A stretch of DNA of 64,000 nt. It comes from Rhabdaerophilum sp. SD176 (lineage in GTDB: Bacteria; Pseudomonadota; Alphaproteobacteria; Rhizobiales; Beijerinckiaceae). The stretch spans positions 496,001 through 560,000 of the forward strand of contig NZ_JARJNS010000003.1 in the NCBI RefSeq assembly GCF_030143245.1, in the 5' to 3' direction. Position 1 is the stretch's first letter; the number at the start of each line of letters is the position of its first letter. A program made the translations under genes and the position numbers. The notes below the pieces were generated by a model. That model saw nothing but the letters and a program-made list of their open reading frames with translations, was not told the origin of the DNA and did no database searches. Positions 8,592 to 16,978 of the stretch are shown one piece after another.

Positions 8592-8614
8592 GGGGCGCCT
8601 GCGTCGGGCGCCCC
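8592..8614 (+). promoter_or_regulatory. Intercistronic GC-rich hairpin after the binding-protein gene
   Basis: GGGGCGCC (8592-8599) pairs perfectly with GGCGCCCC (8607-8614) around a 7-base loop. No U-tract follows. It sits 13 bp after the binding-protein stop and 79 bp before the first permease. Such hairpins usually stabilise the upstream message or reduce read-through, so more binding protein than permease is made. Confidence 0.6.
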
Positions 8615-8693
8615 AGCCTGAGGGAGGTGTCGGCTGTGCCGGCTGAAACCGGGCCCTGCCGGGCCTCCCTCGTTTCTCTTGCGGGATCGAACC

Positions 8694-9590
8694 ATGCCGA
8701 GCCGTCACGGCCTCAACCGCGCCTCGCCCTATTTCTTCCTCGCTCCGGCCGCGGCCGTGGCGTTGGTCGGGCTCGTCTATCCGATGCTGCGTTCGGTCTG
8801 GCTGTCCTTCCACGAATGGTCGATCGGCACTCCGCCGGAATCGGCACGCTTCGTCGGGCTCGAGAATTACCGCTGGCTGCTCGCCGATGATTCCTTCTGG
8901 ATCTCGGTCGGCGTGTCCATGGCCTTTGCCGTGGCCGTGGTGATCCTGGAAGTGGTGCTCGGCGTCGCGCTCGCGCTTGTTCTTGACCGGGACCTGCGTG
9001 GCACCAGCCTGTTCCGCACGATCTTCATCCTGCCGATGATGATCGCCCCGATCGTCGTCGGGCTGATCTGGCGTTTTCTCTACAACGAGCAGTTCGGCCC
9101 GCTGAGCCAGGCTCTCAAGGCGCTCGGCCTGCCCGGCATTCCCTGGCTTTCCTCGCCCGACATGGCCCTGATCTCGGTGATCATCGCCGATGTCTGGCAA
9201 TGGACGCCCTTCATCTTCATCCTTGCGCTGGCTGCGTTGCAGGGGCTGCCCGCCTCCGCTATCGAGGCCGCGCGGATCGACGGCGCCACGCGCTGGCAGA
9301 CAACGCTCTACATCAAGCTGCCGCTCATCGCCCCGGTCATCGCGGTGGCGGCTTTGCTGCGGCTGATCGACGCCTTCAAGGTGCTGGAGGTCATCTACAT
9401 CCTCACCGAGGGTGGCCCCGGGCTCTCCACCGAGATCCTGTCCCTTCACATCTACAAGACAGCCTTCGTGAGCCAGCAGCTCGGCCGGGCCTCGGCCCTG
9501 TCGAACCTGCTCCTGCTGATCGTCCTGATGCTGACCTTGCTGCTCGTGCTGGCCCGCAGCCTGCGCGAACGCCGCGCCGGGAAGGAGTGA
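8694..9590 (+). CDS. Sugar ABC transporter permease (MalF-like)
   Basis: This 298-residue membrane protein has six predicted segments. The ASPYFFLAPAAAVALVGLVYPM opening is typical of MalF/UgpA-type permeases. The EAA loop that docks on the ATPase is IEAARIDGATRWQTTLYIKLPLI. I chose the ATG at 8694; a TTG at 8679 would add five residues. It forms the membrane pore with the permease at 9596. Confidence 0.92.
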   Translation: MPSRHGLNRASPYFFLAPAAAVALVGLVYPMLRSVWLSFHEWSIGTPPESARFVGLENYRWLLADDSFWISVGVSMAFAVAVVILEVVLGVALALVLDRDLRGTSLFRTIFILPMMIAPIVVGLIWRFLYNEQFGPLSQALKALGLPGIPWLSSPDMALISVIIADVWQWTPFIFILALAALQGLPASAIEAARIDGATRWQTTLYIKLPLIAPVIAVAALLRLIDAFKVLEVIYILTEGGPGLSTEILSLHIYKTAFVSQQLGRASALSNLLLLIVLMLTLLLVLARSLRERRAGKE

Positions 9591-9595
9591 CCCCC

Positions 9596-10432
9596 ATGTC
9601 CGGCACCGCCACGACCCGCCGCGCCACGCCGTTCTCCTATGCCGTGATCATCCTCCTCGCGATGCTCTCGCTCGGGCCGATCCTCGTCATGATCGCCACC
9701 TCGCTGAAAACCAAGCCGGAGATCTTCTCGGGCAGTTTCAGCCTCATTTTCATGCCGACGCTGGAAAATTACCGGGCCGTGCTCGGCGACAGCCAGAATG
9801 CGCGCTACCTTACCAATTCGCTGATCGTCGCCACGGTCTCGACCTTCCTGACGCTCGTTTTCGGCTGCATGGCCGCCTATGCGATCGTGCGGTTCCGCTT
9901 CTTCGGGCGCGATGTCGTCTCGGGCGGCACCCTGCTGATGCGGATGGTCCCGCCAGCGGTGCTGACCGTGCCGGTCTTCATGATCTGGACCTACGAATTC
10001 GGGCTTTCCAATTCGCTCTCGGGCGTGATCCTCGTCTACACCGCGATCAACCTGCCTTTTGTGATCTGGATCCTCCAGAGCTTCATCGCGCAGGTGCCGC
10101 CGGCCCTTGAGGAGGCCGCCCGGATCGACGGGGCGAACGATTTCCAGGTCTTCTTCCTCGTCGTCCTGCCGATGATCAAGCCCGGCCTCGCGGCGGCGGC
10201 GATCTTCACCTTCCGCATCGCCTGGAACGAGTTCATCCTGGCGCTGGTCCTGACCAACCGGTTCACCCGTACCATGCCGGTGAAGGTCTCGCTCTTCATC
10301 AACGAGCACAACATCGAATGGGGGCAGATCATGGCGATCGGCACCTTGATCGCCGTGCCGCCGCTGGTTTTCACGTTCCTTGCCTCGCGCCAGATCATCA
10401 CCGGCATGACGGCCGGCGCGGTGAAGGGCTGA
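9596..10432 (+). CDS. Sugar ABC transporter permease (MalG-like)
   Basis: This 278-residue permease has six membrane segments. The SLKTKPEIF element after the first helix is typical of MalG/UgpE-type subunits, and the EAA loop is LEEAARIDGANDFQVFFLVVLPMI. It starts 5 bp after the partner permease gene, with GGAGTGA upstream, so translation is likely coupled. It is followed after 3 bp by the b561-like gene, showing that all six genes belong to one operon. Confidence 0.92.
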   Translation: MSGTATTRRATPFSYAVIILLAMLSLGPILVMIATSLKTKPEIFSGSFSLIFMPTLENYRAVLGDSQNARYLTNSLIVATVSTFLTLVFGCMAAYAIVRFRFFGRDVVSGGTLLMRMVPPAVLTVPVFMIWTYEFGLSNSLSGVILVYTAINLPFVIWILQSFIAQVPPALEEAARIDGANDFQVFFLVVLPMIKPGLAAAAIFTFRIAWNEFILALVLTNRFTRTMPVKVSLFINEHNIEWGQIMAIGTLIAVPPLVFTFLASRQIITGMTAGAVKG

Positions 10433-10435
10433 GCG

Positions 10436-11158
10436 ATGGATTTCTGGCTCGCCCCGCTCGATCCGGCCCGGCCGCATCTCGTCGATGCCGCCATCGCCTG
10501 GCATGCGCGGCTGATGGTGCTGGCCTGGGCCATCCTGCTCCCCCTCGGCGTGATCCTCGCCCGCTTCTACAAGATCACGCCACGGCAGGACTGGCCCTCC
10601 CGCTGCGACAACCGCTTCTGGTGGATCGGCCATCTCGTGCTGCAATATGCCGGGGGCCTTGCCATGCTGGGCGGGCTTGCCATGCTGCTGGCCGGGCCGG
10701 GGCTGAAGGGCCCGGGCCATCTCCATGCTTTGGCCGGCTGGTCCGTCCTTGCCTTCGGCGGCGCGCAGTTCCTTGGCGGTTGGCTGCGCGGCTCAAGGGG
10801 CGGCCCGGGCGAGCCCTCCTTGCGCGGCGACCATTACGACATGACGCCCCGGCGCATCCTGTTCGAGTGGCTGCACAAGTCACTTGGCTATATCGCGCTG
10901 GCCCTTGCGGTGCTCGCCATTCTCACCGGATTATGGCTTGCCAATGCCCCCCGCTGGATGCCAGCTTTGCTCGGATTCTGGTGGGCGCTCTGGCTCTTCC
11001 TCTTCATCCGGATGCAGCGGCAGGGCAGGGCGGTCGATACCTATCAGGCCATCTGGGGCCCGTCGCCCCACCATCCCGGCAATGCCCGAAAGCCGATCGG
11101 CTGGGGCATCCGCCGGCCGGGCGGGGAAGGCCGCGAGGAAACAAGGGGAAGCCGGTGA
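10436..11158 (+). CDS. Cytochrome b561-like membrane protein
   Basis: This 240-residue protein has five to six predicted membrane segments and four histidines placed as in the cytochrome b561 domain: His23 (AIAWHARLM), His66 (IGHLVLQY), His97 (GHLHALAGW) and His147 (EWLHKSLGY). In the b561 family such histidines ligate two haems across the membrane and pass electrons from ascorbate or quinol. It lies 3 bp after a sugar permease and overlaps the lactonase gene by 4 bp. That is an odd place for an electron carrier; it may serve a sugar dehydrogenase encoded elsewhere. The C-terminus is hydrophilic and arginine-rich. Confidence 0.75.
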   Translation: MDFWLAPLDPARPHLVDAAIAWHARLMVLAWAILLPLGVILARFYKITPRQDWPSRCDNRFWWIGHLVLQYAGGLAMLGGLAMLLAGPGLKGPGHLHALAGWSVLAFGGAQFLGGWLRGSRGGPGEPSLRGDHYDMTPRRILFEWLHKSLGYIALALAVLAILTGLWLANAPRWMPALLGFWWALWLFLFIRMQRQGRAVDTYQAIWGPSPHHPGNARKPIGWGIRRPGGEGREETRGSR

Positions 11159-12072
11159 ACGAGGTCATCATCCATGACGAACGATTCCAGGCACTGGTCA
11201 TCGGCCATGCGCGGCTCGAGCGGCTCTGGACCGGCGGGCGCTGGATGGAGGGCCCGGCCTATTTCCCGGCTGGCCGCTATCTCGTCTGGTCCGACATCCC
11301 CAACAACCGGATGATGCGTTTCGACGAGACGGATGGCTCGGTCTCCGTCTTCCGCGAGCCCGCACAGAACAGCAACGGCAACACCACGGACCGGCAGGGC
11401 CGGCTCGTCACCTGCGAGCATCTGACGCGCCGCGTCACGCGGACGGAATTCGACGGCTCGGTCCGCGTCCTGACGGATCGCTTCGAGGGGAAGCGTTTCA
11501 ACTCACCGAACGATGTCGTGGTCGCCGCCGATGGCACGATCTGGTTCAGCGATCCGACCTACGGCATTGACAGCGACTACGAGGGCATCGCGGCCGAGAG
11601 CGAGATCGGTGCCTCGCAGGTCTACCGGCTCGACCCCGTTTCCGGCCATATCGAGGCCATGGTGCACGACCGCGTCAAGCCGAACGGCCTCGCCTTCTCG
11701 CCGGATGAGCGCCTCCTCTATGTTGCCGATACCGGCGCATCGCATCAGCCCGGCCTGCCGGCGACGATCCATGCCTATCCGGTCACCCCATCGGGGCAAC
11801 TTGGCGCGCCGCGCCTTTTCGCCACCTGTCCGGGAGGGTTCTTTGACGGTTTCCGCTGCGATGCCGCTGGCCATGTCTGGACCTCCGCCGGAACCTCGGT
11901 GCTTTGCTACCATCCGGACGGGACAATGATCGGCGAGATCCGGATCGGCGAGATCGTGGCCAATCTCTGTTTCGGTGGCCCGCGCTTCAACCGCCTCTAT
12001 ATCTGCGCGCAGACCTCGCTCTACAGCCTCTTTGTGAAAGCGCGCGGGGCCGTCACGCCGGCGGCGGGCTGA
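11155..12072 (+). CDS. SMP-30/gluconolactonase/LRE family lactonase
   Basis: This 305-residue protein is a six-bladed beta-propeller lactonase of the SMP-30/gluconolactonase family. The metal-site elements are WMEGPAYF (Glu ligand), FNSPNDVVV (Asn-Asp), KPNGLAFSPDERLLYVADTG (Asn and Asp), and the substrate-side FDGFRCDAAGHVW. It has no signal peptide. It starts at a GTG at 11155 preceded by AAGGGGAAG and overlaps the b561 stop (GTGA). Its presence indicates that the imported compound, or its oxidation product, is an aldonolactone hydrolysed to the sugar acid. Confidence 0.88.
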   Translation: MNEVIIHDERFQALVIGHARLERLWTGGRWMEGPAYFPAGRYLVWSDIPNNRMMRFDETDGSVSVFREPAQNSNGNTTDRQGRLVTCEHLTRRVTRTEFDGSVRVLTDRFEGKRFNSPNDVVVAADGTIWFSDPTYGIDSDYEGIAAESEIGASQVYRLDPVSGHIEAMVHDRVKPNGLAFSPDERLLYVADTGASHQPGLPATIHAYPVTPSGQLGAPRLFATCPGGFFDGFRCDAAGHVWTSAGTSVLCYHPDGTMIGEIRIGEIVANLCFGGPRFNRLYICAQTSLYSLFVKARGAVTPAAG

Positions 12073-12076
12073 AGGC

Positions 12077-13159
12077 TCATTGCAGCCCGCGCGGCTCGGC
12101 GCCCTGAAGGGCGTTCTGCCATTCGCGCAGGAAACGTTCGCGCTTGGCACGGTCCTGCGTCGGCAGCAGGCCGGGCCCGATCACGATCGGCCGCAACATG
12201 CCGGACGTCAGCCCGCCCGGTGGCGCCTCGACCCCCTCCGGGACGGAGCCGTTCAGCCCGAAGAAGAACGCTTCCTGCTGCACCACCCTCTGGCCGCGCT
12301 GGCTGAGCAGATAGTCGAGGAACCGTTTCGCGAGATCCGGTTGCCGCGTCCGCGTGGGGATCATCACCCCCCGGCTCAGCGCCAGCACGTAATCATGCGG
12401 GATGACGATCCCGATCGGCGCGCCGGCCTTCTGCGCCGAATAGGCATAGGAACCGAGGATATTGTAACCGATGAAAAGCTCGCCCTTGCCCAGTTCCTCG
12501 ATCAGGTCCGAGGAGCAGCACCGCGTGACGAGGCGCATCCGCCCGAACCCTTCGATCATGCGGCCATAGATCAGCGCGTTGCGGGCATCGAAGGCGGCGA
12601 AGAGATAACCGATCCCCGAGCGGGCAATGTCATAGCCGCCGATCCGGCCGGAAAACCGCGCCGGCTGCTCGCGCATCAGTTCGATCAGGTCGAGCCGGGT
12701 GCGCGGCACTTCCTCCGGCTTCAGCAGGGCGCGGTTATAGACGATCACCGCCGGCTCGAAGGTGAAGCCGAACACCTCGTCGCGCCAGCGCGTCCAGCCC
12801 GGTGCGGCCAGCGTTTCCGGCGAGCGATGCGCGAGGGCGCAGCCGGCATTGGACAAAACGACGAGATGATCGACCGAGGAGGTGATGACGAGATCCGCCC
12901 CGGTTCGTTCGGCGAGACACTCGCCCCGCGCCTGTTCGAACAGCGCATTGGTCACGAATTCCCGGTAGCGGATGGTGATATCCGGCGCGATCCGCTGGAA
13001 ATCGCGGATCAGCGGCTCGAAGGCCGCGAGGTCGGTTGCAGTGTCGAGCGTCAGCACCTGCCGCTCCGTGCCCGGCGCCGGGAAGGTCGTGACCGCATCC
13101 TGCGCCCGGATGGGCACGGCCATCAGGCAGGCGGCGAGCAGGGTCAGAACCGCCCTCAT
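12077..13159 (-). CDS. Periplasmic solute-binding protein of a three-component sensory operon
   Basis: This 360-residue protein has a signal peptide (MRAVLTLLAACLMAVPIRA) and the fold of family 1 / iron(III)-type binding proteins (LAAFEPLIRDFQRIAPDITIRY, GADLVITSSVDHL, AVIVYNRALL). No permease or ATPase lies next to it. Its start overlaps the stop of a sensor-kinase gene by 4 bp (ATGA), and the operon faces away from tctCBA. This arrangement resembles sensory systems in which a periplasmic protein presents ligand to a kinase, such as PgtC with PgtB. I infer a signalling rather than transport role. Confidence 0.78.
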   Translation of the reverse strand: MRAVLTLLAACLMAVPIRAQDAVTTFPAPGTERQVLTLDTATDLAAFEPLIRDFQRIAPDITIRYREFVTNALFEQARGECLAERTGADLVITSSVDHLVVLSNAGCALAHRSPETLAAPGWTRWRDEVFGFTFEPAVIVYNRALLKPEEVPRTRLDLIELMREQPARFSGRIGGYDIARSGIGYLFAAFDARNALIYGRMIEGFGRMRLVTRCCSSDLIEELGKGELFIGYNILGSYAYSAQKAGAPIGIVIPHDYVLALSRGVMIPTRTRQPDLAKRFLDYLLSQRGQRVVQQEAFFFGLNGSVPEGVEAPPGGLTSGMLRPIVIGPGLLPTQDRAKRERFLREWQNALQGAEPRGLQ

Positions 13160-14571
13160 GCCGCATCCTCCGTCAGGCGCGTTGCGTCCTCCGCCGGGGC
13201 AAGGAGCGGAAACCGCAGCGAAACCACGAAATGCCCGGTCGGGTCCTGACGGAAGGTCAGCCGGCCGCCATGGGCCAGCACGACGTCGGCCACGATGGTC
13301 AGGCCGAGGCCCGAGCCGGCAGCCTCGCTCGCTCCCCGCACGAACGGCTTCACGACCTCGTCCCAATGCGCGGGAGGGATGCCTGGCCCATCATCGACAA
13401 TCTCCACGAGCGCCTCCTCGCCATCCCGCGACAGCCGCAGCGCCAGCAGGCCCGGCGCACCATGGCGGATCGCATTATGGACCGCATTGGCAATCACCTC
13501 GCCGATCGAGACCCGGTCCCCCCGGATGACGAGGCTGGGCTCGGCCGGCTCGAACGCGACGCGGATATCGCGGTCGAGCGAGAGCGGCACCGCTTCCTTG
13601 AGCGCCGCCTGCGCCACCGGCACGAGATCGACCGGGCCGAGCCGCACCACCTCGCGGCGATGGATCACCATCGCATGGCTCAGCAACTGGCTGGTCAGCC
13701 GGCCAAGCTGCTCGATGCGCTCGCGCACGCGCGCCATCTGCTGGCGGCGCCGATCCGCCCGGTTCTCGGTGGAGAGGAGGTCCACCTGCGCAGCCAGAGC
13801 GGTCAGCGGTGTCCGGATCTGGTGCGCGGCATCGGCGATGAAGCGCTCCATTCCGCCCACCCGTTCGGCCAGCCGGCCGAGGAAGTGGTTGATCGAATCG
13901 ACCAGCATGGCGACCTCGCGCGGCGCCTCGATCTCGACCGGCTGGAGATCCTTCGGGTCTCGCGCCGCAATCACCGCCTGTACGGCCTGGAGCGGGCGCA
14001 AAGCCACCCGCACGGCAAGCAGCAGCGCGACCAGCGCCAGCACGCTCATCCCGAGAACCAGCAGCAGGGATTTCAACGTCAGGTCGCGGGCGAGGTCGAG
14101 CCGGGCGAGGCGGGTCTGGGCCAGGGTCACCTCCACCCAGCCATCCACGCCTGGCCCGGTCACATAGCGGCCGAGCGTGACGATCCGGACCGGAAAGCCG
14201 CGATAGGTTCCGTCCGCCAGAACGGGTTCGCGCCCCGGGCGGCCCTGCTTCCGCGCCGAGGCGAGGTCATCCTGCCCGGTCAGGCTGTCGCCGGCCGGGT
14301 CGGTCACCCGGTAGAAGATGCGGTCATCCGTGGCGAGGGCCAGCGTCTCGAAAGCCGAGATCGGTGGATCGACCGTGACGCGCCCCGGCTCGGTCGCCAC
14401 GCTCTCCGCGATCTGCAGCGCAGCCCCGACGAGCAGGCGGTCAAAGGCCTCGTCGGCCGCGACGCGCGCATAGAGCCACGCCGCCCAGCCCAGAACCAGC
14501 GCCCCGATGGCGAGCACCAGCGTGATGACCCCGGCGAGCCGGCCGTAGAGCGAAGGCCCGCGCGACGTCAC
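13156..14571 (-). CDS. tctE: Sensor histidine kinase, TctE-like
   Basis: This 471-residue kinase has two membrane segments (about residues 13-33 and 161-185) bracketing a periplasmic sensor, then HAMP, the phospho-acceptor box FIADAAHQIRTPLTAL with His250, an N box (EVIANAVHNAIRHG), G1 DDGPGIPP and G2 GSGLGLTIV. Order and sequence match the TctE clade, which controls tricarboxylate uptake. It overlaps the response regulator upstream and the binding protein downstream by 4 bp each. The likely target is the divergent tctCBA operon. Confidence 0.87.
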   Translation of the reverse strand: MTSRGPSLYGRLAGVITLVLAIGALVLGWAAWLYARVAADEAFDRLLVGAALQIAESVATEPGRVTVDPPISAFETLALATDDRIFYRVTDPAGDSLTGQDDLASARKQGRPGREPVLADGTYRGFPVRIVTLGRYVTGPGVDGWVEVTLAQTRLARLDLARDLTLKSLLLVLGMSVLALVALLLAVRVALRPLQAVQAVIAARDPKDLQPVEIEAPREVAMLVDSINHFLGRLAERVGGMERFIADAAHQIRTPLTALAAQVDLLSTENRADRRRQQMARVRERIEQLGRLTSQLLSHAMVIHRREVVRLGPVDLVPVAQAALKEAVPLSLDRDIRVAFEPAEPSLVIRGDRVSIGEVIANAVHNAIRHGAPGLLALRLSRDGEEALVEIVDDGPGIPPAHWDEVVKPFVRGASEAAGSGLGLTIVADVVLAHGGRLTFRQDPTGHFVVSLRFPLLAPAEDATRLTEDAA

Positions 14572-15233
14572 AGCACCACCATCTGGTAACCGAGGCCGCG
14601 CAGGGTGCGGATCTCCGCCGAGGCACCGGCAATCTTGCGGCGGAGCCGGGCGATATATTGCTCGACGGCATTCTCGCTCGGCTCGTCCTCGAAGCCGAAA
14701 AGCTGGTCCATCAATTCGTCCTTCCCGAAGACGCGCCCCGGCCGCGCAGCAAGGATTTCGAGCAGCGTCAATTCGCGCCGGGTCAGGTCCAGCGGCTTGC
14801 CATGGAGGGTCGCGGCGCGGCCGGCCTGGTCAAGCGTGATGCCGCCAACCTCGATCATGTTGGTGGCGGACCCGGTCTTGCGGCGCAGCAGCGCGCGGAC
14901 CCGCGCCTCCAGTTCGCGGAAATCGAACGGCTTGACGAGATAGTCGTCTGCCCCGAGATCAAGCGCGGAAACCCGGTCCTCCACCTGGCTCCGCGCCGTC
15001 AGGACCAGCACGGGTGTCGCCTTGCGGCGCTGGCGCAGGGCCTTGAGGATGGCGAATCCGTCCATGTCCGGCAGCATGACATCGAGCACGACGAGGTCAT
15101 AGACCTGGGCGCGGAGCAGGGCATCAGCCTCGCCGCCATTCCGCTCCCAGTCCACGGTATGGCCGATCCGCTCGAGCGAGGCGACAATCGCCTCGCCGAC
15201 ATCGGCCACATCCTCCACCACCAGGATCCGCAT
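14568..15233 (-). CDS. tctD: OmpR-family response regulator, TctD-like
   Basis: This 221-residue regulator has a receiver domain with the acidic pocket VVED, phospho-acceptor Asp51 (LVVLDVMLPDMDG) and the conserved Lys in DDYLVKPF. Its C-terminal winged helix (ARPGRVFGKDELMDQLFG, ending with IRTLRGLGYQMV) binds DNA. It is the first gene of the sensory operon. The 184-bp region between it and tctC must hold both promoters and presumably its binding sites, though I see no strong repeat there. Confidence 0.88.
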   Translation of the reverse strand: MRILVVEDVADVGEAIVASLERIGHTVDWERNGGEADALLRAQVYDLVVLDVMLPDMDGFAILKALRQRRKATPVLVLTARSQVEDRVSALDLGADDYLVKPFDFRELEARVRALLRRKTGSATNMIEVGGITLDQAGRAATLHGKPLDLTRRELTLLEILAARPGRVFGKDELMDQLFGFEDEPSENAVEQYIARLRRKIAGASAEIRTLRGLGYQMVVL

Positions 15234-15417
15234 TCCGCCCGTTCCCCCTGATTCTTCATTTTACGGCGCGTCAGGTTCGCGACAGGTCGGAAGGGTATCC
15301 AGCAACCATCGCCCCGCCAAGTGGGTGAGCCAAACAACGAACGGGGGAGGAAACGGGAGCGGCGGTGCCGCATCCCGTTATCGCGTCCCTCGCTCGTCCC
15401 TGATGTGAGGAAACACC

Positions 15418-16380
15418 ATGCGCAAGACGCTCCTGTTCGCCGCGCTCGCCCTGACCGGCCTTGCCGGCCCGGCGCTGGCCCAGCCCGCCAAGACCGAATG
15501 CCTTGCCGGCGCCAAGCCCGGCGGCGGCTTCGACCTGACCTGCCGCCTCGCCGGCAACGCGCTGCATGCCGCCAAGCTGATCAAGGATCCGATGGCAGTG
15601 AGCTACATGGAAGGCGGCGTCGGCGCCGTGGCCTATAACCACGTGATCGGCACCCGCCCGGGCGATGGTGGCCTCGTCATTGCGGCTTCGTCGGGTTCGG
15701 CCCTGCTGATCGCCCAGGGCAAGTTCGGCAAGCATGACGAGAATGCCGTCCGCTGGGTTGGCGCGCTCGGGACTGATTTCGGCGTGGTCGCCGTGGCGCC
15801 AGACAGCCCGATCAAGACACTGAAGGACCTGATTGCGGCCTTCGGCAAGGATCCCGGCGCCTTCCCGGTTGGCGGCGGCGGTGCCGTCGGCAGCCAGGAC
15901 TGGATGAAGATGGCGATGATCGCCAAGGAAGCGAAGGTCGATCCGAAAAAGATGCGCTACGCCGCGCTGGAAGGTGGCGGTGCCGTCACCACCGCGCTTC
16001 AGGGCGGGCATATCAAGATCGCCTCGGGCGATGCCTCGGAGATGATCAACCTGCACCAGCAGGGCAAGCTCCGCATTCTCGCCGTCATGTCGGATCGCCG
16101 TCTGGCGGGTGCCTTCAAGGACATCCCGACCACCTACGAGCAGGGCTACACGATCGACTGGCCGATCTGGCGCGGCCTCTATGTCGGCCCGAAAGTCAGC
16201 GATGCCGATTACAAGTGGTGGGTCGACACGCTGACCAAGCTCACCAAGACGGATGAGTTCGTGAAGGAACGCGAGGCGCGCGGTCTCTTCGCCTTCGATT
16301 CGCTCGGGGCAGACTTCGACAAGCGCGTGAAGGCGGATACCGCGAAGTTCCGCGCGCTCGCCAAGGAAGCCGGGCTCTGA
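15418..16380 (+). CDS. tctC: Tripartite tricarboxylate transporter substrate-binding protein TctC
   Basis: This 320-residue periplasmic protein has a signal peptide (MRKTLLFAALALTGLAGPALA) and the TctC/Bug fold. Instead of the common ECIVPxxPGGGxD entry motif it has ECLAGAKPGGGFDLTCRL, and it carries GGVGAVAYNHVIG after the first strand. The start has GAGGAAA six bases upstream. It captures a carboxylate and hands it to TctAB; citrate is the classic ligand, but TctC proteins bind many carboxylates. Confidence 0.9.
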   Translation: MRKTLLFAALALTGLAGPALAQPAKTECLAGAKPGGGFDLTCRLAGNALHAAKLIKDPMAVSYMEGGVGAVAYNHVIGTRPGDGGLVIAASSGSALLIAQGKFGKHDENAVRWVGALGTDFGVVAVAPDSPIKTLKDLIAAFGKDPGAFPVGGGGAVGSQDWMKMAMIAKEAKVDPKKMRYAALEGGGAVTTALQGGHIKIASGDASEMINLHQQGKLRILAVMSDRRLAGAFKDIPTTYEQGYTIDWPIWRGLYVGPKVSDADYKWWVDTLTKLTKTDEFVKEREARGLFAFDSLGADFDKRVKADTAKFRALAKEAGL

Positions 16381-16414
16381 GCCTCCGCATTCCGCATTGA
16401 CGTGAAACCGAACG

Positions 16415-16450
16415 GGACAGGCCGCGGCATTCTTCCGCCATGGCCTGTCC
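16415..16450 (+). promoter_or_regulatory. Intercistronic hairpin between tctC and tctB
   Basis: GGACAGGCC (16415-16423) pairs with GGCCTGTCC (16442-16450), with GCGG and CCGC inside giving a second short stem. It follows the tctC stop by about 35 bp with no U-tract. It likely sets the binding protein to be made in excess over the membrane subunits. Confidence 0.6.
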
Positions 16451-16484
16451 GCAACAAGGGGGGTGAAGCCCCCGGGGGGCCACC

Positions 16485-16943
16485 ATGTCCGATCTCGCCC
16501 AACGCCAACGCCGGATCGGCCGCATCGCGGCCGCCGTACTGATGGCTTTCGCCGTGTTCTACGGCACTTTCGGCCTGATGATCGAGTATTCCTTTTCGTC
16601 CGATCCGATCGGCCCGCGCGGCTTTCCCGCCGGCCTTGCTGTAGCCCTGTTCGCGCTTGGCGCCTGGTACTGGCTCGTGCCGGGCTCGACCGAGGAATGG
16701 CCGGAACAGGAAGGCCGGATCGCGGCGCTCACCTTCCTCGTCGTCAGCGCCGCCTGCGTGCTGGCGATGGACTGGATCGGGTTCGTCCCGGCCATGCTGG
16801 TGCTGATGACCGTGATTGCCCGCCTCTTCGGCGCCAACTGGACGCTGGCGCTCGTCAATGGCGCCGGGCAGGCCCTGCTCTGGTGGCTGATGTTCGGCCC
16901 GCTTCTCGGCGGCACGCTGCCGAAAGGCCCGCTCGGCTTCTGA
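16485..16943 (+). CDS. tctB: Tripartite tricarboxylate transporter small membrane protein TctB
   Basis: This 152-residue protein has four predicted membrane segments, as expected of TctB, with FSSDPIGPRGFPAGLAVALF after the first helix, which is the usual TctB element. It partners TctA as the small membrane subunit. It follows tctC after the hairpin and precedes tctA by 35 bp. A run of G residues just before the ATG could pair with nearby C residues, which might limit its translation. Confidence 0.88.
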   Translation: MSDLAQRQRRIGRIAAAVLMAFAVFYGTFGLMIEYSFSSDPIGPRGFPAGLAVALFALGAWYWLVPGSTEEWPEQEGRIAALTFLVVSAACVLAMDWIGFVPAMLVLMTVIARLFGANWTLALVNGAGQALLWWLMFGPLLGGTLPKGPLGF

Positions 16944-16978
16944 CGCCGCAACCTGCCCCCTTCTCGCGGAGACATTCC

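Noticed and set aside
6047-8695. 882-codon open frame on the minus strand
   Set aside because: It is antisense to the ABC ATPase and binding-protein genes, rich in Arg, Gly and His, with no recognisable domain.
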